A stretch of 13,805 nucleotides of DNA, taken from the NCBI GenBank assembly GCA_964350605.1, contig CAYGKP010000051.1:1-13805 (forward strand), written 5' to 3'. The position numbers and the translations under genes were made by a program. Of the stretch, positions 7,141-13,805 are shown one piece after another. The notes below the pieces were generated by a model. That model saw only the letters and a list, made by a program, of their open reading frames with translations, did no database searches and had not been told where the DNA came from. How positions within the stretch are numbered: position 1 is the stretch's first letter; the number at the start of each line of letters is the position of its first letter. The DNA comes from CAYGKP01 sp964350605 (lineage in GTDB: Bacteria > Bacteroidota > Bacteroidia > Cytophagales > JAAEPT01).

Positions 7141-8871
7141 CTAGCGGCGCAGGTACCACCGAACCCGCGAATCGGATCCCTGCAGTTGCCAGTCTTCGCT
7201 TGCCAAGGTATCAGGCGTGACCAATAACCTACTCCCTCCTAGGCTTGTGGTTTCAACCCGCAGTGGTGCCTCTTGACGCAAGGCTTCATAGTCGAGATAC
7301 GGCAGATAACTGGGCTCGGCCAGGTCAATGGTCGAAAGGCCTTTTTCGGCAGCCAGACCGATCACCTCATCCGCCGTGGCATTCAGCCTACACAGTTCTT
7401 CTACTTGGTCGCTCAGCACGTGATGTTGCTTGACGACCAAGCTTACAAAGCCCAGCAGCCACAGAGCCAGGCCAACCGGGAGGGCCCACCAACCCATACC
7501 CTTGACCAATCGCGCCACCAAAAAGCCCAGCAGCAGGAAAAACAGAAACGAAGCGGGTAGCCACACCCGTTCGGGCGCAAGCTGGTGTTGAAGCAATGCC
7601 AGCCCCAGCGGCAAGGTCAAGGCAGCGGCCATGAACAGCAACGTGCGCTTGCCATAGTGGCAAAGACCGAACCAAGCGGACAATCCAACAACTGCACCAG
7701 TCAGGACCCACCCCAGCGGGACCGAATCAAGCCCCCAGAGCCACGCATTGGTTTGACCCAGGTACGCCGGTAGTTCGGCCCAGAACACTGTTGGTGACAG
7801 AGCTGTGACCCATCGGTTCGAAACGAGCGCCTCTAACCCGTTGACCAGGATGATTGGTGCATAGAGCAACAGCGCCCAAGCCGTGATCCAAGCCCCAATT
7901 CGAAGGAGTGTTCTAAGGCGTGGCCAGTTTTTGTTTGCTAAGGCTTCGAAGCCCAGAAAGCCGAACACGACCAGAAACGGATAGAGGAAAGTCGGAACCG
8001 CCCATAGGCCGAGCACGCTACACAAGATGAGGATGCGTCGGTCCAGCCGAAGGTCATCTGCCCGCCATCGGACCCCGGCGATCAAGAGGCAAGCCAACAG
8101 AAACACCTGAAGCTCGTAGCCCCGTCCCTGCGTCGCGTAAAGCCCCATTCGGTAGGAAAGCGTCAGAAAGCCAGCACCGAGCAACGCCACCAGAAACCCC
8201 TTGCGCAGAAGAAGGAAACGAAACACCACCCCAAGGGTGCCCAGAAAAGCCAACAGGCTGGGCAACCGAAACGACACCTGAGGCGATGCGCCGATCCATT
8301 CCAACGACCGAAAGACTCCGACCACCAGGTTGAAGAACACATGGTTGTTCGGCTCGGAGTAATAGCTGGCTGTTACCAGGAAGCCCCGGCTGGCATACGA
8401 CACGTAGCTAACGACTTCGTCCTCCCACAAGGGCATCTGATACCAAAACCAGAGCAGGTTGGCGAGGACCAGCCCGAAGCCCACCCAGGCAATCAAGCGA
8501 TGGCCAATCGGCAGTGCTTGCCATACTTCCTTCGCTTGTCGCCGACGGGATTTTAGTAGCGATTGGTCCTCGCCGAGTCTCTCGGCCCATTGGTCAATTC
8601 GAGGCCAGAACAAATACTTGACGACCAAACCAACCACCAGAAACGCGACAACCGCCAGCCAGCGCGTTACCGATAGTCGAGCGGGGAGCAACAATTGCTC
8701 GATGCGGGCACGGTGCTCGCTGCCCACAAGCTGTTCCAGCACGTGATGCACTTGCTGATCGCTCTGGAACAGAAAAAAAGCAGCGACCAGCCCAGCGATT
8801 GCCACCCCCACCAGGAGTAGCGCAGAAATAACCACGGACAGCCGCCGCCGACTTGTATCTTTCCGATTCAT
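7141..8871 (-). CDS. GT-C-like polytopic membrane glycosyltransferase
   Basis: A 576-residue membrane protein with many hydrophobic spans (about 12 by eye) and a soluble C-terminal domain of about 85 residues. The pattern fits the GT-C superfamily (PMT/ArnT/GT39-like), which transfers sugars from polyprenyl-phosphate donors on the outer face of the inner membrane. The supporting motif is the acidic LWEDEVVSY (148-156, Glu150-Asp151-Glu152) after a membrane span, followed by YYSEPNNHVFF (170-180), where GT39 members often have an HPP-type motif. An unusual feature is two extra N-terminal spans (about 12-35 and 70-90), joined by a charged loop, before the canonical acidic loop. ATG 8871 is chosen; GTG 8892 would add seven residues. 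The ATG shares bases with the start of the divergent gene. Donor and acceptor cannot be predicted; the NeuD-like gene follows closely. Confidence 0.72.
   Translation of the reverse strand: MNRKDTSRRRLSVVISALLLVGVAIAGLVAAFFLFQSDQQVHHVLEQLVGSEHRARIEQLLLPARLSVTRWLAVVAFLVVGLVVKYLFWPRIDQWAERLGEDQSLLKSRRRQAKEVWQALPIGHRLIAWVGFGLVLANLLWFWYQMPLWEDEVVSYVSYASRGFLVTASYYSEPNNHVFFNLVVGVFRSLEWIGASPQVSFRLPSLLAFLGTLGVVFRFLLLRKGFLVALLGAGFLTLSYRMGLYATQGRGYELQVFLLACLLIAGVRWRADDLRLDRRILILCSVLGLWAVPTFLYPFLVVFGFLGFEALANKNWPRLRTLLRIGAWITAWALLLYAPIILVNGLEALVSNRWVTALSPTVFWAELPAYLGQTNAWLWGLDSVPLGWVLTGAVVGLSAWFGLCHYGKRTLLFMAAALTLPLGLALLQHQLAPERVWLPASFLFFLLLGFLVARLVKGMGWWALPVGLALWLLGFVSLVVKQHHVLSDQVEELCRLNATADEVIGLAAEKGLSTIDLAEPSYLPYLDYEALRQEAPLRVETTSLGGSRLLVTPDTLASEDWQLQGSDSRVRWYLRR
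8856..8863 (+). promoter_or_regulatory. Possible -7 box for the plus-strand membrane gene pair
   Basis: TATCTTTC matches TAnnTTTG except for the last base and lies 6 bases before the ATG at 8870, the same spacing as the box before the NeuD-like gene. It is inside the coding sequence of the divergent GT-C gene. Together with the opposing box at 8880-8887 it forms a near-symmetric TATCTT/AAGATA pair. Speculative. Confidence 0.3.
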
Positions 8872-9304
8872 GGACGAACGCAAGATAGGCACAAGCCCCC
8901 CGCGTCGCGCGCCGCGCCTGATTGGCTGGGTGCTGGTAGCCGTGCTGATCCCTTTTGTGCTGATCTCCGATCTGTTTCCCCTGCTTCGTATGGGGATGTT
9001 CGCCGAGCCCGTGCGCAGCGATCAGCAAATCGAACTCTATCGCTTGCGACACCAGCGCGGAGGGGACGCGGCCGAATGGCTGGACATCGAGGGCATCGCC
9101 AAATTGCCCGAACATCATTTCGACTACCTGGCCCGCACTCGAGTGGCCGAAAACAAAACCCAGGAGTTGCTTCTGGGCAGTTCTGAGGCCCTGCGCCTCG
9201 ACCGCCTGGGCCAATTGGAACTTTGGCGCATCCGCATCCCCCGAGGGGCGGAATCCGCAGCGGATACCTCGCTTGTGGACGAACTGGACCTCTCCTCACT
9301 ATGA
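8870..9304 (+). CDS. Small single-span membrane protein, function unknown
   Basis: A 144-residue protein I do not recognise. A basic N-terminus (residues 4-16, rich in Arg and Lys) is followed by one hydrophobic span (about 17-40, LIGWVLVAVLIPFVLISDLF). The remaining 100 or so residues form a charged, probably extracytoplasmic domain with LYRLRHQ, EWLDIEGIAKLPEHHFDYLART and LGQLELWRIRIPRG. Orientation follows the positive-inside rule. The gene overlaps the HTTM-like gene by the four bases ATGA, which suggests translational coupling and a partner role, perhaps as an accessory subunit. Its ATG shares two bases with the ATG of the divergent GT-C gene. There is no Shine-Dalgarno sequence. No later in-frame ATG would keep the membrane span, which supports this start. 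Confidence 0.75.
   Translation: MDERKIGTSPPRRAPRLIGWVLVAVLIPFVLISDLFPLLRMGMFAEPVRSDQQIELYRLRHQRGGDAAEWLDIEGIAKLPEHHFDYLARTRVAENKTQELLLGSSEALRLDRLGQLELWRIRIPRGAESAADTSLVDELDLSSL
8880..8887 (-). promoter_or_regulatory. Possible -7 box for the GT-C gene
   Basis: The minus strand reads TATCTTGC, six of eight positions like TATCTTTG, and lies 8 bases before the ATG at 8871. It falls inside the first codons of the plus-strand gene. The call rests mostly on its symmetry with the opposing box at 8856-8863. Confidence 0.25.
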
Positions 9305-10452
9305 GCAGTCGCCAACGTTCGCTCTGGATTCCGTTCCTGCTGATTGGTTCGGCGGGGCTGGCCATTGGCTTCTACTATGCCTACGGGCGCGGACTGGTGC
9401 AGGACGCCTATGAAGGAAACGCGCCCGCCTGGTTTGAACGCCTGATCAAAGGCATATATCCACGCTTCTCGACCGAGAAGGAGCGCTTCGACCTCGGGTT
9501 CTTTCTGGAGAAGGCCCAGCAAGTGGTCTGGCGTTGGGCGCTGGTCGCCACAGCCATTGCGGGACTGATGTTTGCGCTTCGCCGCTCGCTGCGCTTCGAG
9601 CGCCGTTGGGCTGGCTTCTGGCAACCGACTACTACCCGTCGCGCGGTGCATGTACTGGTTGGCCTCTACGTGTTCGCGTTGATCTATACGACCTATGATT
9701 GGGTCGACTACCTGTGGGCCTTGGGCGATTGGAAAATGTTCTACCGCCCGGTACAATTGCTAGCTTGGCTGCCCTACCCCAGCGATTTGGTGATTCTGTT
9801 GCTGTTTGTCGGGCTGCTGCTCGGGGGCATTTTGGCCACCTGCTGGGTGAAGCCGACGATCACGATATCAATCAGTGTGCTCTGCTTTTTGGTCTTGCAA
9901 GGGCTGGGCTATGGCTTCGGGAAAGTCGATCATGGCTATGCAACTTTCACCTACGCGGGGCTGCTGTTGCCCCTGCTTGTCTTCCAAGCCGGACGTGGCG
10001 ATCGCCAAGCTGTCAATGGCTGGCCCTTACGTTTGATCCAAGCGGTCATTGCCTTGGCCTATCTCCAAGCTGGGCTTGAGAAGCTGCTGGTCTCACATTT
10101 CGAATGGGCCAGTGTCGAGACCTTTCGGACCTACTTGCGCGCCCATCCCACCCCAGCCTCTGAATTTGTGATGGGCTACGACTGGCTCTGCGGCCTGTTT
10201 GCCTGGGGCGCGTTGCTGTTCCAACTGGGTTTCCCCCTGGTGTTTCTCCATCGTCGGATTCGCCTGATCTGGCTCGGCATCGGGGTCACCTTCCACCTGG
10301 GAACCTATCTGCTACTCGACGTGGGCGGATGGATGAATCCCTGGGTGTTTGCCTACCTGTTCTTTATCGATTGGGAACGGCTGTTCTTCCAGAACCTGTC
10401 GATCCCCCAGGTCGCCAAAAGAATCAGCCACGGCAAGAAGCAGACTTTGTAA
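9301..10452 (+). CDS. HTTM-like polytopic membrane protein
   Basis: A 383-residue membrane protein with about eight hydrophobic spans. The C-terminal half reads like HTTM-domain proteins, which are related to the vitamin-K-dependent gamma-carboxylase membrane domain: FGKVDHGY (206-213), AYLQAGLEKL (253-262), then a tryptophan-bearing loop, FPLVFLHRRIRLIWLGIGVTFH (311-332) and a final GGWMNPWVFAYLFFIDWERL. The family is widespread but poorly characterised in bacteria; no reaction is assigned. ATG 9301 is chosen because it overlaps the stop of the preceding gene as ATGA and puts a hydrophobic span near the N-terminus. The frame is open upstream to 9223, but that part only shadows the preceding gene. 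Its last 33 codons are antisense to the end of the Wzy/EpsG-like gene. The family call is by eye from motif spacing; a DoxX-like or other polytopic family is the alternative. Confidence 0.65.
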   Translation: MSSRQRSLWIPFLLIGSAGLAIGFYYAYGRGLVQDAYEGNAPAWFERLIKGIYPRFSTEKERFDLGFFLEKAQQVVWRWALVATAIAGLMFALRRSLRFERRWAGFWQPTTTRRAVHVLVGLYVFALIYTTYDWVDYLWALGDWKMFYRPVQLLAWLPYPSDLVILLLFVGLLLGGILATCWVKPTITISISVLCFLVLQGLGYGFGKVDHGYATFTYAGLLLPLLVFQAGRGDRQAVNGWPLRLIQAVIALAYLQAGLEKLLVSHFEWASVETFRTYLRAHPTPASEFVMGYDWLCGLFAWGALLFQLGFPLVFLHRRIRLIWLGIGVTFHLGTYLLLDVGGWMNPWVFAYLFFIDWERLFFQNLSIPQVAKRISHGKKQTL

Positions 10453-11597
10453 CGCATCAGCGTGCCCCAGTTCGGGCTGGCCATCGCCAAAAGCGGCGCG
10501 GTCATCAGGACCATCCACAAGGCAGCCTGGGCCTCGAGCGAGAATTTCGCCCCCGTGCGGATCCAACAGATCAAGCCAAGCAAACAGAGTGAGAACAACG
10601 CACTATTCTCGACAGCCGAGATGAAGACAGTGGTCTTGTAGGCATGGATCGGCAGAGGGCCAAACAGGCCGTAGAACGTAGCCTCGGGCAGGTGCGCAAG
10701 GAAGCTGAGGGGCGTAGGCGCGAAAGTGTCCAGGCTGATGGGCACCACGTTGTTGTGCGGCGTCGCCATCAGGGTCGCGAGGTAGTTGCGATAGATTGAA
10801 TGCAGCAACGCATCGAACTTCAACTGCGGGTGCAATAAGCCCCCCACGAACACCAATAGCGCAAGCGCAAGCGCCAGGATCAGGTGTGCCTGCCACGGCT
10901 TCTTGCCCCAGCGTTTAATGATCGGATCGGCCATCAGTAGTGCCCCCGCGCAAGTCCCTAACGGCACCGCGTAGTAAAACTTCAGCTCGAACAAGGCCCA
11001 CAGGCAGCCCCCCATGAGCGGGATGCGCCACCAAAGCCCGCGCACTCGGTTGGCATACAGCGGCACGAACAGGGAAATGAATCCGCCCATCAGGCCCAAC
11101 GCGAAGACCTCCTTGCCGACCATCCCACCGAAAAAGGCAAGCGAGGGCCACAGCAAAAAGGCCAACCCCACCGTCCAGCGCGACAAGGAAAACGAGCGAA
11201 CCAATGCTTCGGCTCCCGCGAAAAGGGCTGCAGTCGACAGCAAGCCCATGTAAAGCCCCGCTAGCACAAGATTTCCACCCGTCAGCCAGTAGAAAGGCGC
11301 GAGCAGATAAACGGCGAACATCGCCCTGGGTTGGTCAGAAAAAGGAACCGACTCGAATGGGATCAATCCCTGCCAATGGTCAAAGAGCGCCCCACAGGCC
11401 AAGAACATAGCTTCGCCGTCGGGGGCAGAAATCGTCCGCGACGCGGAAAGAAATAGGAACGCCAGCCAAGCAAACCATTTGAGGGCAATCGCTGGCAGAA
11501 ACCATCCCGAAAGCTGGGCCCGACGAAAGCCGTAGGCCAAGCCCACCGAGAGGGCCAACAGAAGCAGGAAGTGGAAAACCCCGGACAGAAGGGGCAC
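10353..11597 (-). CDS. Wzy/EpsG-like polytopic membrane protein (glycan polymerase or GT-C-like)
   Basis: A 414-residue membrane protein with about 10-12 hydrophobic spans. Features shared with Wzy/EpsG-type polymerases and related Bacteroidota membrane proteins are a first long loop with acidic PDGEAMF (59-65) and SVPFSDQPRA (83-92), the motif WPSLAFFGGMVGKE (150-163; compare the P-S-x-x-F-W-x(5)-K-[DE] pattern), and a final RYKVCFLPWLILLATWGI span. It probably handles lipid-linked glycan outside the inner membrane, but the exact reaction is unknown. The GTG at 11597 is chosen because it follows the pyrF stop by 14 bases and opens directly into a hydrophobic span; no better ATG is visible. 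Its last 100 bases overlap the convergent HTTM-like gene. It is probably expressed from the lolA-pyrF transcript. Confidence 0.7.
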   Translation of the reverse strand: MPLLSGVFHFLLLLALSVGLAYGFRRAQLSGWFLPAIALKWFAWLAFLFLSASRTISAPDGEAMFLACGALFDHWQGLIPFESVPFSDQPRAMFAVYLLAPFYWLTGGNLVLAGLYMGLLSTAALFAGAEALVRSFSLSRWTVGLAFLLWPSLAFFGGMVGKEVFALGLMGGFISLFVPLYANRVRGLWWRIPLMGGCLWALFELKFYYAVPLGTCAGALLMADPIIKRWGKKPWQAHLILALALALLVFVGGLLHPQLKFDALLHSIYRNYLATLMATPHNNVVPISLDTFAPTPLSFLAHLPEATFYGLFGPLPIHAYKTTVFISAVENSALFSLCLLGLICWIRTGAKFSLEAQAALWMVLMTAPLLAMASPNWGTLMRYKVCFLPWLILLATWGIDRFWKNSRSQSIKNR

Positions 11598-11611
11598 GGC
11601 TGTGGATCGGT

Positions 11612-12418
11612 CTAGCGAGAAGGGAAGCTATCCAGGCAATCGGACATCTCCAATTGCAGGGCCTTTGCAGCTCGCCCAGCTGCCTGGGCAAAGTCGGATC
11701 CCGAACTCGCATACAGAATGCCTCGCGACGAGTTGACCAACAGGCCGCAGTCCTCGGTTAGTCCTGCGTTGGATACTTCTTGGAGGCTCCCTCCCTGCGC
11801 ACCAACGCCAGGGACCAAAAAGAAATGATGGGGCACCAAAGCCCGAATCTCCGCCAATTGATCTGGGCGCGTGGCACCGACCACAAACATCGTATCCTCC
11901 ATCGAACCCCAACTGGCGACCTGCTCGACCACGCGCTGGTAGAGTGGCTTGCCGTCGGCGAGGAGCTGAGTTTCAAAATCTTCAGCCCCGGGGTTCGAGG
12001 TTAAGCCCAATACCACCGCCCAGCGATCTTTGATGCCCAAAAACGGCTCGATCGCATCGCGGCCCATGTAGGGAGAAAGCGTCACGGCATGCGCCCCCAA
12101 GTCGTCGAACATCGCCCGCGCATACATCCGTGCGGTGTTGCCGATGTCCCCGCGCTTTGCGTCGGCAATCACCAGAAACCCCTTGGGAATCTCCGCGATC
12201 AACCGTTTGAGCATGGCCCAACCCTCGGCGCCCATGGCCTCGAAAAAAGCCAAGTTCGGCTTGTAAGCCACCGCATAGGGCGCGGTGGCCCCAATGATGG
12301 CGGAAAGGAAAGCCTCGGTGTCAACGCCCGTGGGCAACTTCGAGGGGTCGGGGTCGAGCCCCACACACAGGTAGCTGCGCTTGGCGCGGATTTGCGCGAT
12401 GAGTGCCCCGCGGTTCAC
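11612..12418 (-). CDS. pyrF: Orotidine-5'-phosphate decarboxylase PyrF
   Basis: Last step of UMP synthesis in the cytoplasm: decarboxylates OMP to UMP. The 268 residues match the longer (type 2) PyrF group common in Bacteroidota. Visible are YLCVGLDPDPSKLP (16-29), AYKPN (51-55, Lys53) and the catalytic DAKRGDIGNT (86-95, with Lys88 and Asp91). Later come LSPYMGRDAIEPF and LVPGVGAQGG, where the phosphate-binding region begins. GTG 12418 is chosen because it starts VNRGALIAQI, matching the usual N-terminus; the open frame upstream only shadows the end of lolA. Start and stop share one base (TAGTG), so translation is probably coupled to lolA. No Shine-Dalgarno is seen. The Wzy/EpsG-like gene follows after 14 bases. 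Very secure call. Confidence 0.97.
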   Translation of the reverse strand: MNRGALIAQIRAKRSYLCVGLDPDPSKLPTGVDTEAFLSAIIGATAPYAVAYKPNLAFFEAMGAEGWAMLKRLIAEIPKGFLVIADAKRGDIGNTARMYARAMFDDLGAHAVTLSPYMGRDAIEPFLGIKDRWAVVLGLTSNPGAEDFETQLLADGKPLYQRVVEQVASWGSMEDTMFVVGATRPDQLAEIRALVPHHFFLVPGVGAQGGSLQEVSNAGLTEDCGLLVNSSRGILYASSGSDFAQAAGRAAKALQLEMSDCLDSFPSR

Positions 12419-13089
12419 TAGCGCAAGTCGTTGATCAGGATGCCTGGATGTTTCGACTTGTCGAACGTAAAGGTGCTGGACCATACTGCCACGTTGGGCG
12501 TGAACTTTAGGATGGTCATCTCGTAGGTGTTGCCACTCTTCTCGTAGATGCGCCAGCGAAGGATCGTGCCGTCGGACTTTTTGATGTACAACTTGATTTT
12601 CGCCACGGGCTCGCGCTTACGTTCGGCGGGTGAGAGATCGGGAATGAAATCGATGACCGTGCAGGGGTACTCGCCCACTTGGATGTCGTCGACCTGCATG
12701 TAGCGATAGCCACTTTTGTACATGGTAAGAATGGCTGTGGGGCTCATGCTGCCTGCCTCGTCGGGGTCGTAGTCCATCAAGTTGGCCTCGCCGTCGGCGA
12801 TGCGCACCAAGGTCTTCGTGTCGTTGAGGATCAGTTCGTTGCCCTTGTCCAAGCTGATGCGATATTTCTCGCCTTGGACCAAGAGTTCGCCCATTTTCAC
12901 GTCGTTCAGACCGCTCGCGGGGCTGCGCAGGCGGTACTTGAACTCGGCCTTGAAGCTGGAATAGCCCTTGTATTGGGCCGCCAGCTTGTCAAGGATGGTC
13001 TTGGCACGGGGGTCGTTTTCAAATTGGGCTTGCAGGGGCGAGAGGCCAGCCGCCAAGCCAATGATCAGAAGAAGAAGTTTTACACGCAT
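12418..13089 (-). CDS. lolA: LolA-like outer-membrane lipoprotein carrier
   Basis: A 223-residue periplasmic protein of the LolA/LolB-like fold, expected to ferry lipoproteins from the inner-membrane LolCDE complex to the outer membrane. A signal peptide (1-21, VKLLLLIIGLAAGL core, cut near LQA) is followed by the typical first helix DPRAKTILDKLAAQYKGYSSFKAEF and alternating strands such as GELLVQGEKYRISL and GNELILNDTKTLVRIAD. Further on are VAKIKLYIKKSDGTILRWRIYEK and the C-terminal VWSSTFTFDKSKHPGILINDLR. The C-terminal hook of proteobacterial LolA is not obvious, as is usual in Bacteroidota. ATG 13089 lies 43 bases downstream of ftsK, an arrangement that recurs in the phylum as far as I recall. 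Gene name by family and context; activity untested. Confidence 0.88.
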   Translation of the reverse strand: MRVKLLLLIIGLAAGLSPLQAQFENDPRAKTILDKLAAQYKGYSSFKAEFKYRLRSPASGLNDVKMGELLVQGEKYRISLDKGNELILNDTKTLVRIADGEANLMDYDPDEAGSMSPTAILTMYKSGYRYMQVDDIQVGEYPCTVIDFIPDLSPAERKREPVAKIKLYIKKSDGTILRWRIYEKSGNTYEMTILKFTPNVAVWSSTFTFDKSKHPGILINDLR

Positions 13090-13132
13090 GGGATATGGGG
13101 AATCGCCTCTTGGGGTTCGACGGAGTTCACAA

Positions 13133-13805
13133 TCAGAACGGTGAAGAAGGCGATTCGTTTTGATTCGCGTTCATAGAATTCAAGAACTGTTCCAAAGCGT
13201 ATTCGTCGGGCATTAATACTGAGCGCGCCTTGGATCCTTCGAACGGCCCGACGATGCCCGCAGCCTCCAATTGGTCGATCAATCGGCCCGCGCGGTTGTA
13301 GCCCAATTTCAATTTCCGTTGGACCAGCGAGGTCGAGCCCTGCTGGTGACGGACCACGAGCCGAGCGGCTTCTTCGAACAACACGTCGCGGTCCTCGGGG
13401 TCGAGCACGCCCGAACCGCCGCCTTCTTCGCCTTCGATGTGGTATTCAGGCAACAGGTAGGCCGAGGAATAGCCCCGCTGTTCCCCCACAAATTCACACA
13501 TGGAGTCGACCTCCGGGGTGTCAATGAAGGCACACTGCACCCGCGTGAGGAGCGAGCCATTGGAGAAGAGCAAGTCGCCTTGTCCAATCAACTGGTCCGC
13601 ACCGCCCGTGTCGAGGATCGTGCGAGAATCGACCTTGGAGGTCACCTTGAAGGACAGCCGCGCGGGGAAGTTGGCCTTGATGATCCCGGTAATGACGTTC
13701 ACCGACGGGCGTTGGGTCGCGACCACCAGGTGAATGCCGATGGCCCGGGCCAGCTGCGCAAGGCGTGCTATGGGTGTTTCCACCTCTTTCCCAGCAGTCA
13801 TCATC
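13133..13805 (-). CDS. ftsK: DNA translocase FtsK (C-terminal part, cut by window edge)
   Basis: The last 223 residues of the septal DNA pump that moves and helps resolve chromosomes at division; the N-terminal membrane part and Walker motifs lie beyond the window. The visible segment starts in the motor domain just after the Walker B region (MMTAGKEVETPIARLAQLARAIG) and includes the signature ATQRPSVNVITGIIKANFP. It continues through SRTILDTGGADQLIGQGD to the linker VLDPEDRDVLF and the gamma winged-helix domain (TSLVQRKLKLGYNRAGRLIDQLEAAGIVGP), which reads polar KOPS-type sequences. A short Asn/Ser-rich tail ends SPSSPF. The stop is TGA at 13133-13135. The 43-base gap to lolA holds no recognisable promoter or terminator, so read-through is likely. 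Confidence 0.97.
   Translation of the reverse strand, partial: MMTAGKEVETPIARLAQLARAIGIHLVVATQRPSVNVITGIIKANFPARLSFKVTSKVDSRTILDTGGADQLIGQGDLLFSNGSLLTRVQCAFIDTPEVDSMCEFVGEQRGYSSAYLLPEYHIEGEEGGGSGVLDPEDRDVLFEEAARLVVRHQQGSTSLVQRKLKLGYNRAGRLIDQLEAAGIVGPFEGSKARSVLMPDEYALEQFLNSMNANQNESPSSPF

Noticed and set aside
8594..9214. Minus-strand 206-codon open frame across the divergent start region
   Set aside because: It is antisense to the small membrane gene and out of frame with the GT-C gene; the composition looks like a shadow.
13090..13132. Possible promoter between ftsK and lolA
   Set aside because: No TAnnTTTG or TTTG pair is visible in the 43 bases; read-through from ftsK is simpler.
1..13805. 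tRNA, rRNA, CRISPR arrays, insertion sequences, phage or toxin-antitoxin genes
   Set aside because: Looked for on both strands; no cloverleaf, regular spaced repeat, transposase motif or terminal inverted repeat was found.

Overview
The window looks like a chromosomal segment of a fairly GC-rich member of the Bacteroidota. This rests on four things: three intergenic copies of the Bacteroidota -7 promoter box (TAnnTTTG), almost no Shine-Dalgarno sequences, AQAQ-type signal peptides, and protein sequences (PyrF, LolA, FtsK, TrhO) that read like that phylum. No rank below phylum can be supported. There are 12 protein genes, two of them cut by the window edges. I see no rRNA, tRNA, CRISPR array, insertion sequence or phage gene, and no gene-free stretch longer than about 110 bases.

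Right part, read on the minus strand from 13805 down to 10353: the C-terminal end of the DNA translocase FtsK, a LolA-like periplasmic carrier, PyrF (orotidine-5'-phosphate decarboxylase) and a polytopic Wzy/EpsG-like membrane protein. LolA and PyrF overlap by one base, and the last gap is 14 bases, so lolA-pyrF-membrane protein is probably one transcription unit.

Middle part (7.1-10.5 kb): an envelope-type cassette. Two plus-strand genes, a small single-span membrane protein and an HTTM-like polytopic protein, overlap by ATGA. They run convergently into the Wzy/EpsG-like gene with 100 bases of double-coding overlap. On the other side they diverge from a GT-C-like membrane glycosyltransferase so tightly that the two ATG codons share bases. 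The GT-C gene is followed by a NeuD/PglD-like beta-helix protein that lacks the usual catalytic histidine, and then by a small secreted carboxypeptidase-regulatory-like protein.

Left part (1-6.0 kb, minus strand): TrhO (tRNA U34 hydroxylase), an intrinsic terminator, then a GH3 glycosidase lipoprotein, a secreted sialate O-acetylesterase-like protein with an inserted jelly-roll domain, and glutamate racemase MurI. A perfect 12-bp-arm palindrome sits directly before the esterase start. GH3 and the esterase would work together outside the cytoplasm, removing acetyl groups from a glycan and trimming its sugars. MurI (D-glutamate for peptidoglycan) appears to be carried along by read-through.

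No clearly new defence or mobile system is visible. The most unusual signals are architectural: shared start codons, antisense-coding 3' ends, the palindrome at a start codon, a terminator inside a possible leader, and a degenerate active site in the NeuD-like protein.
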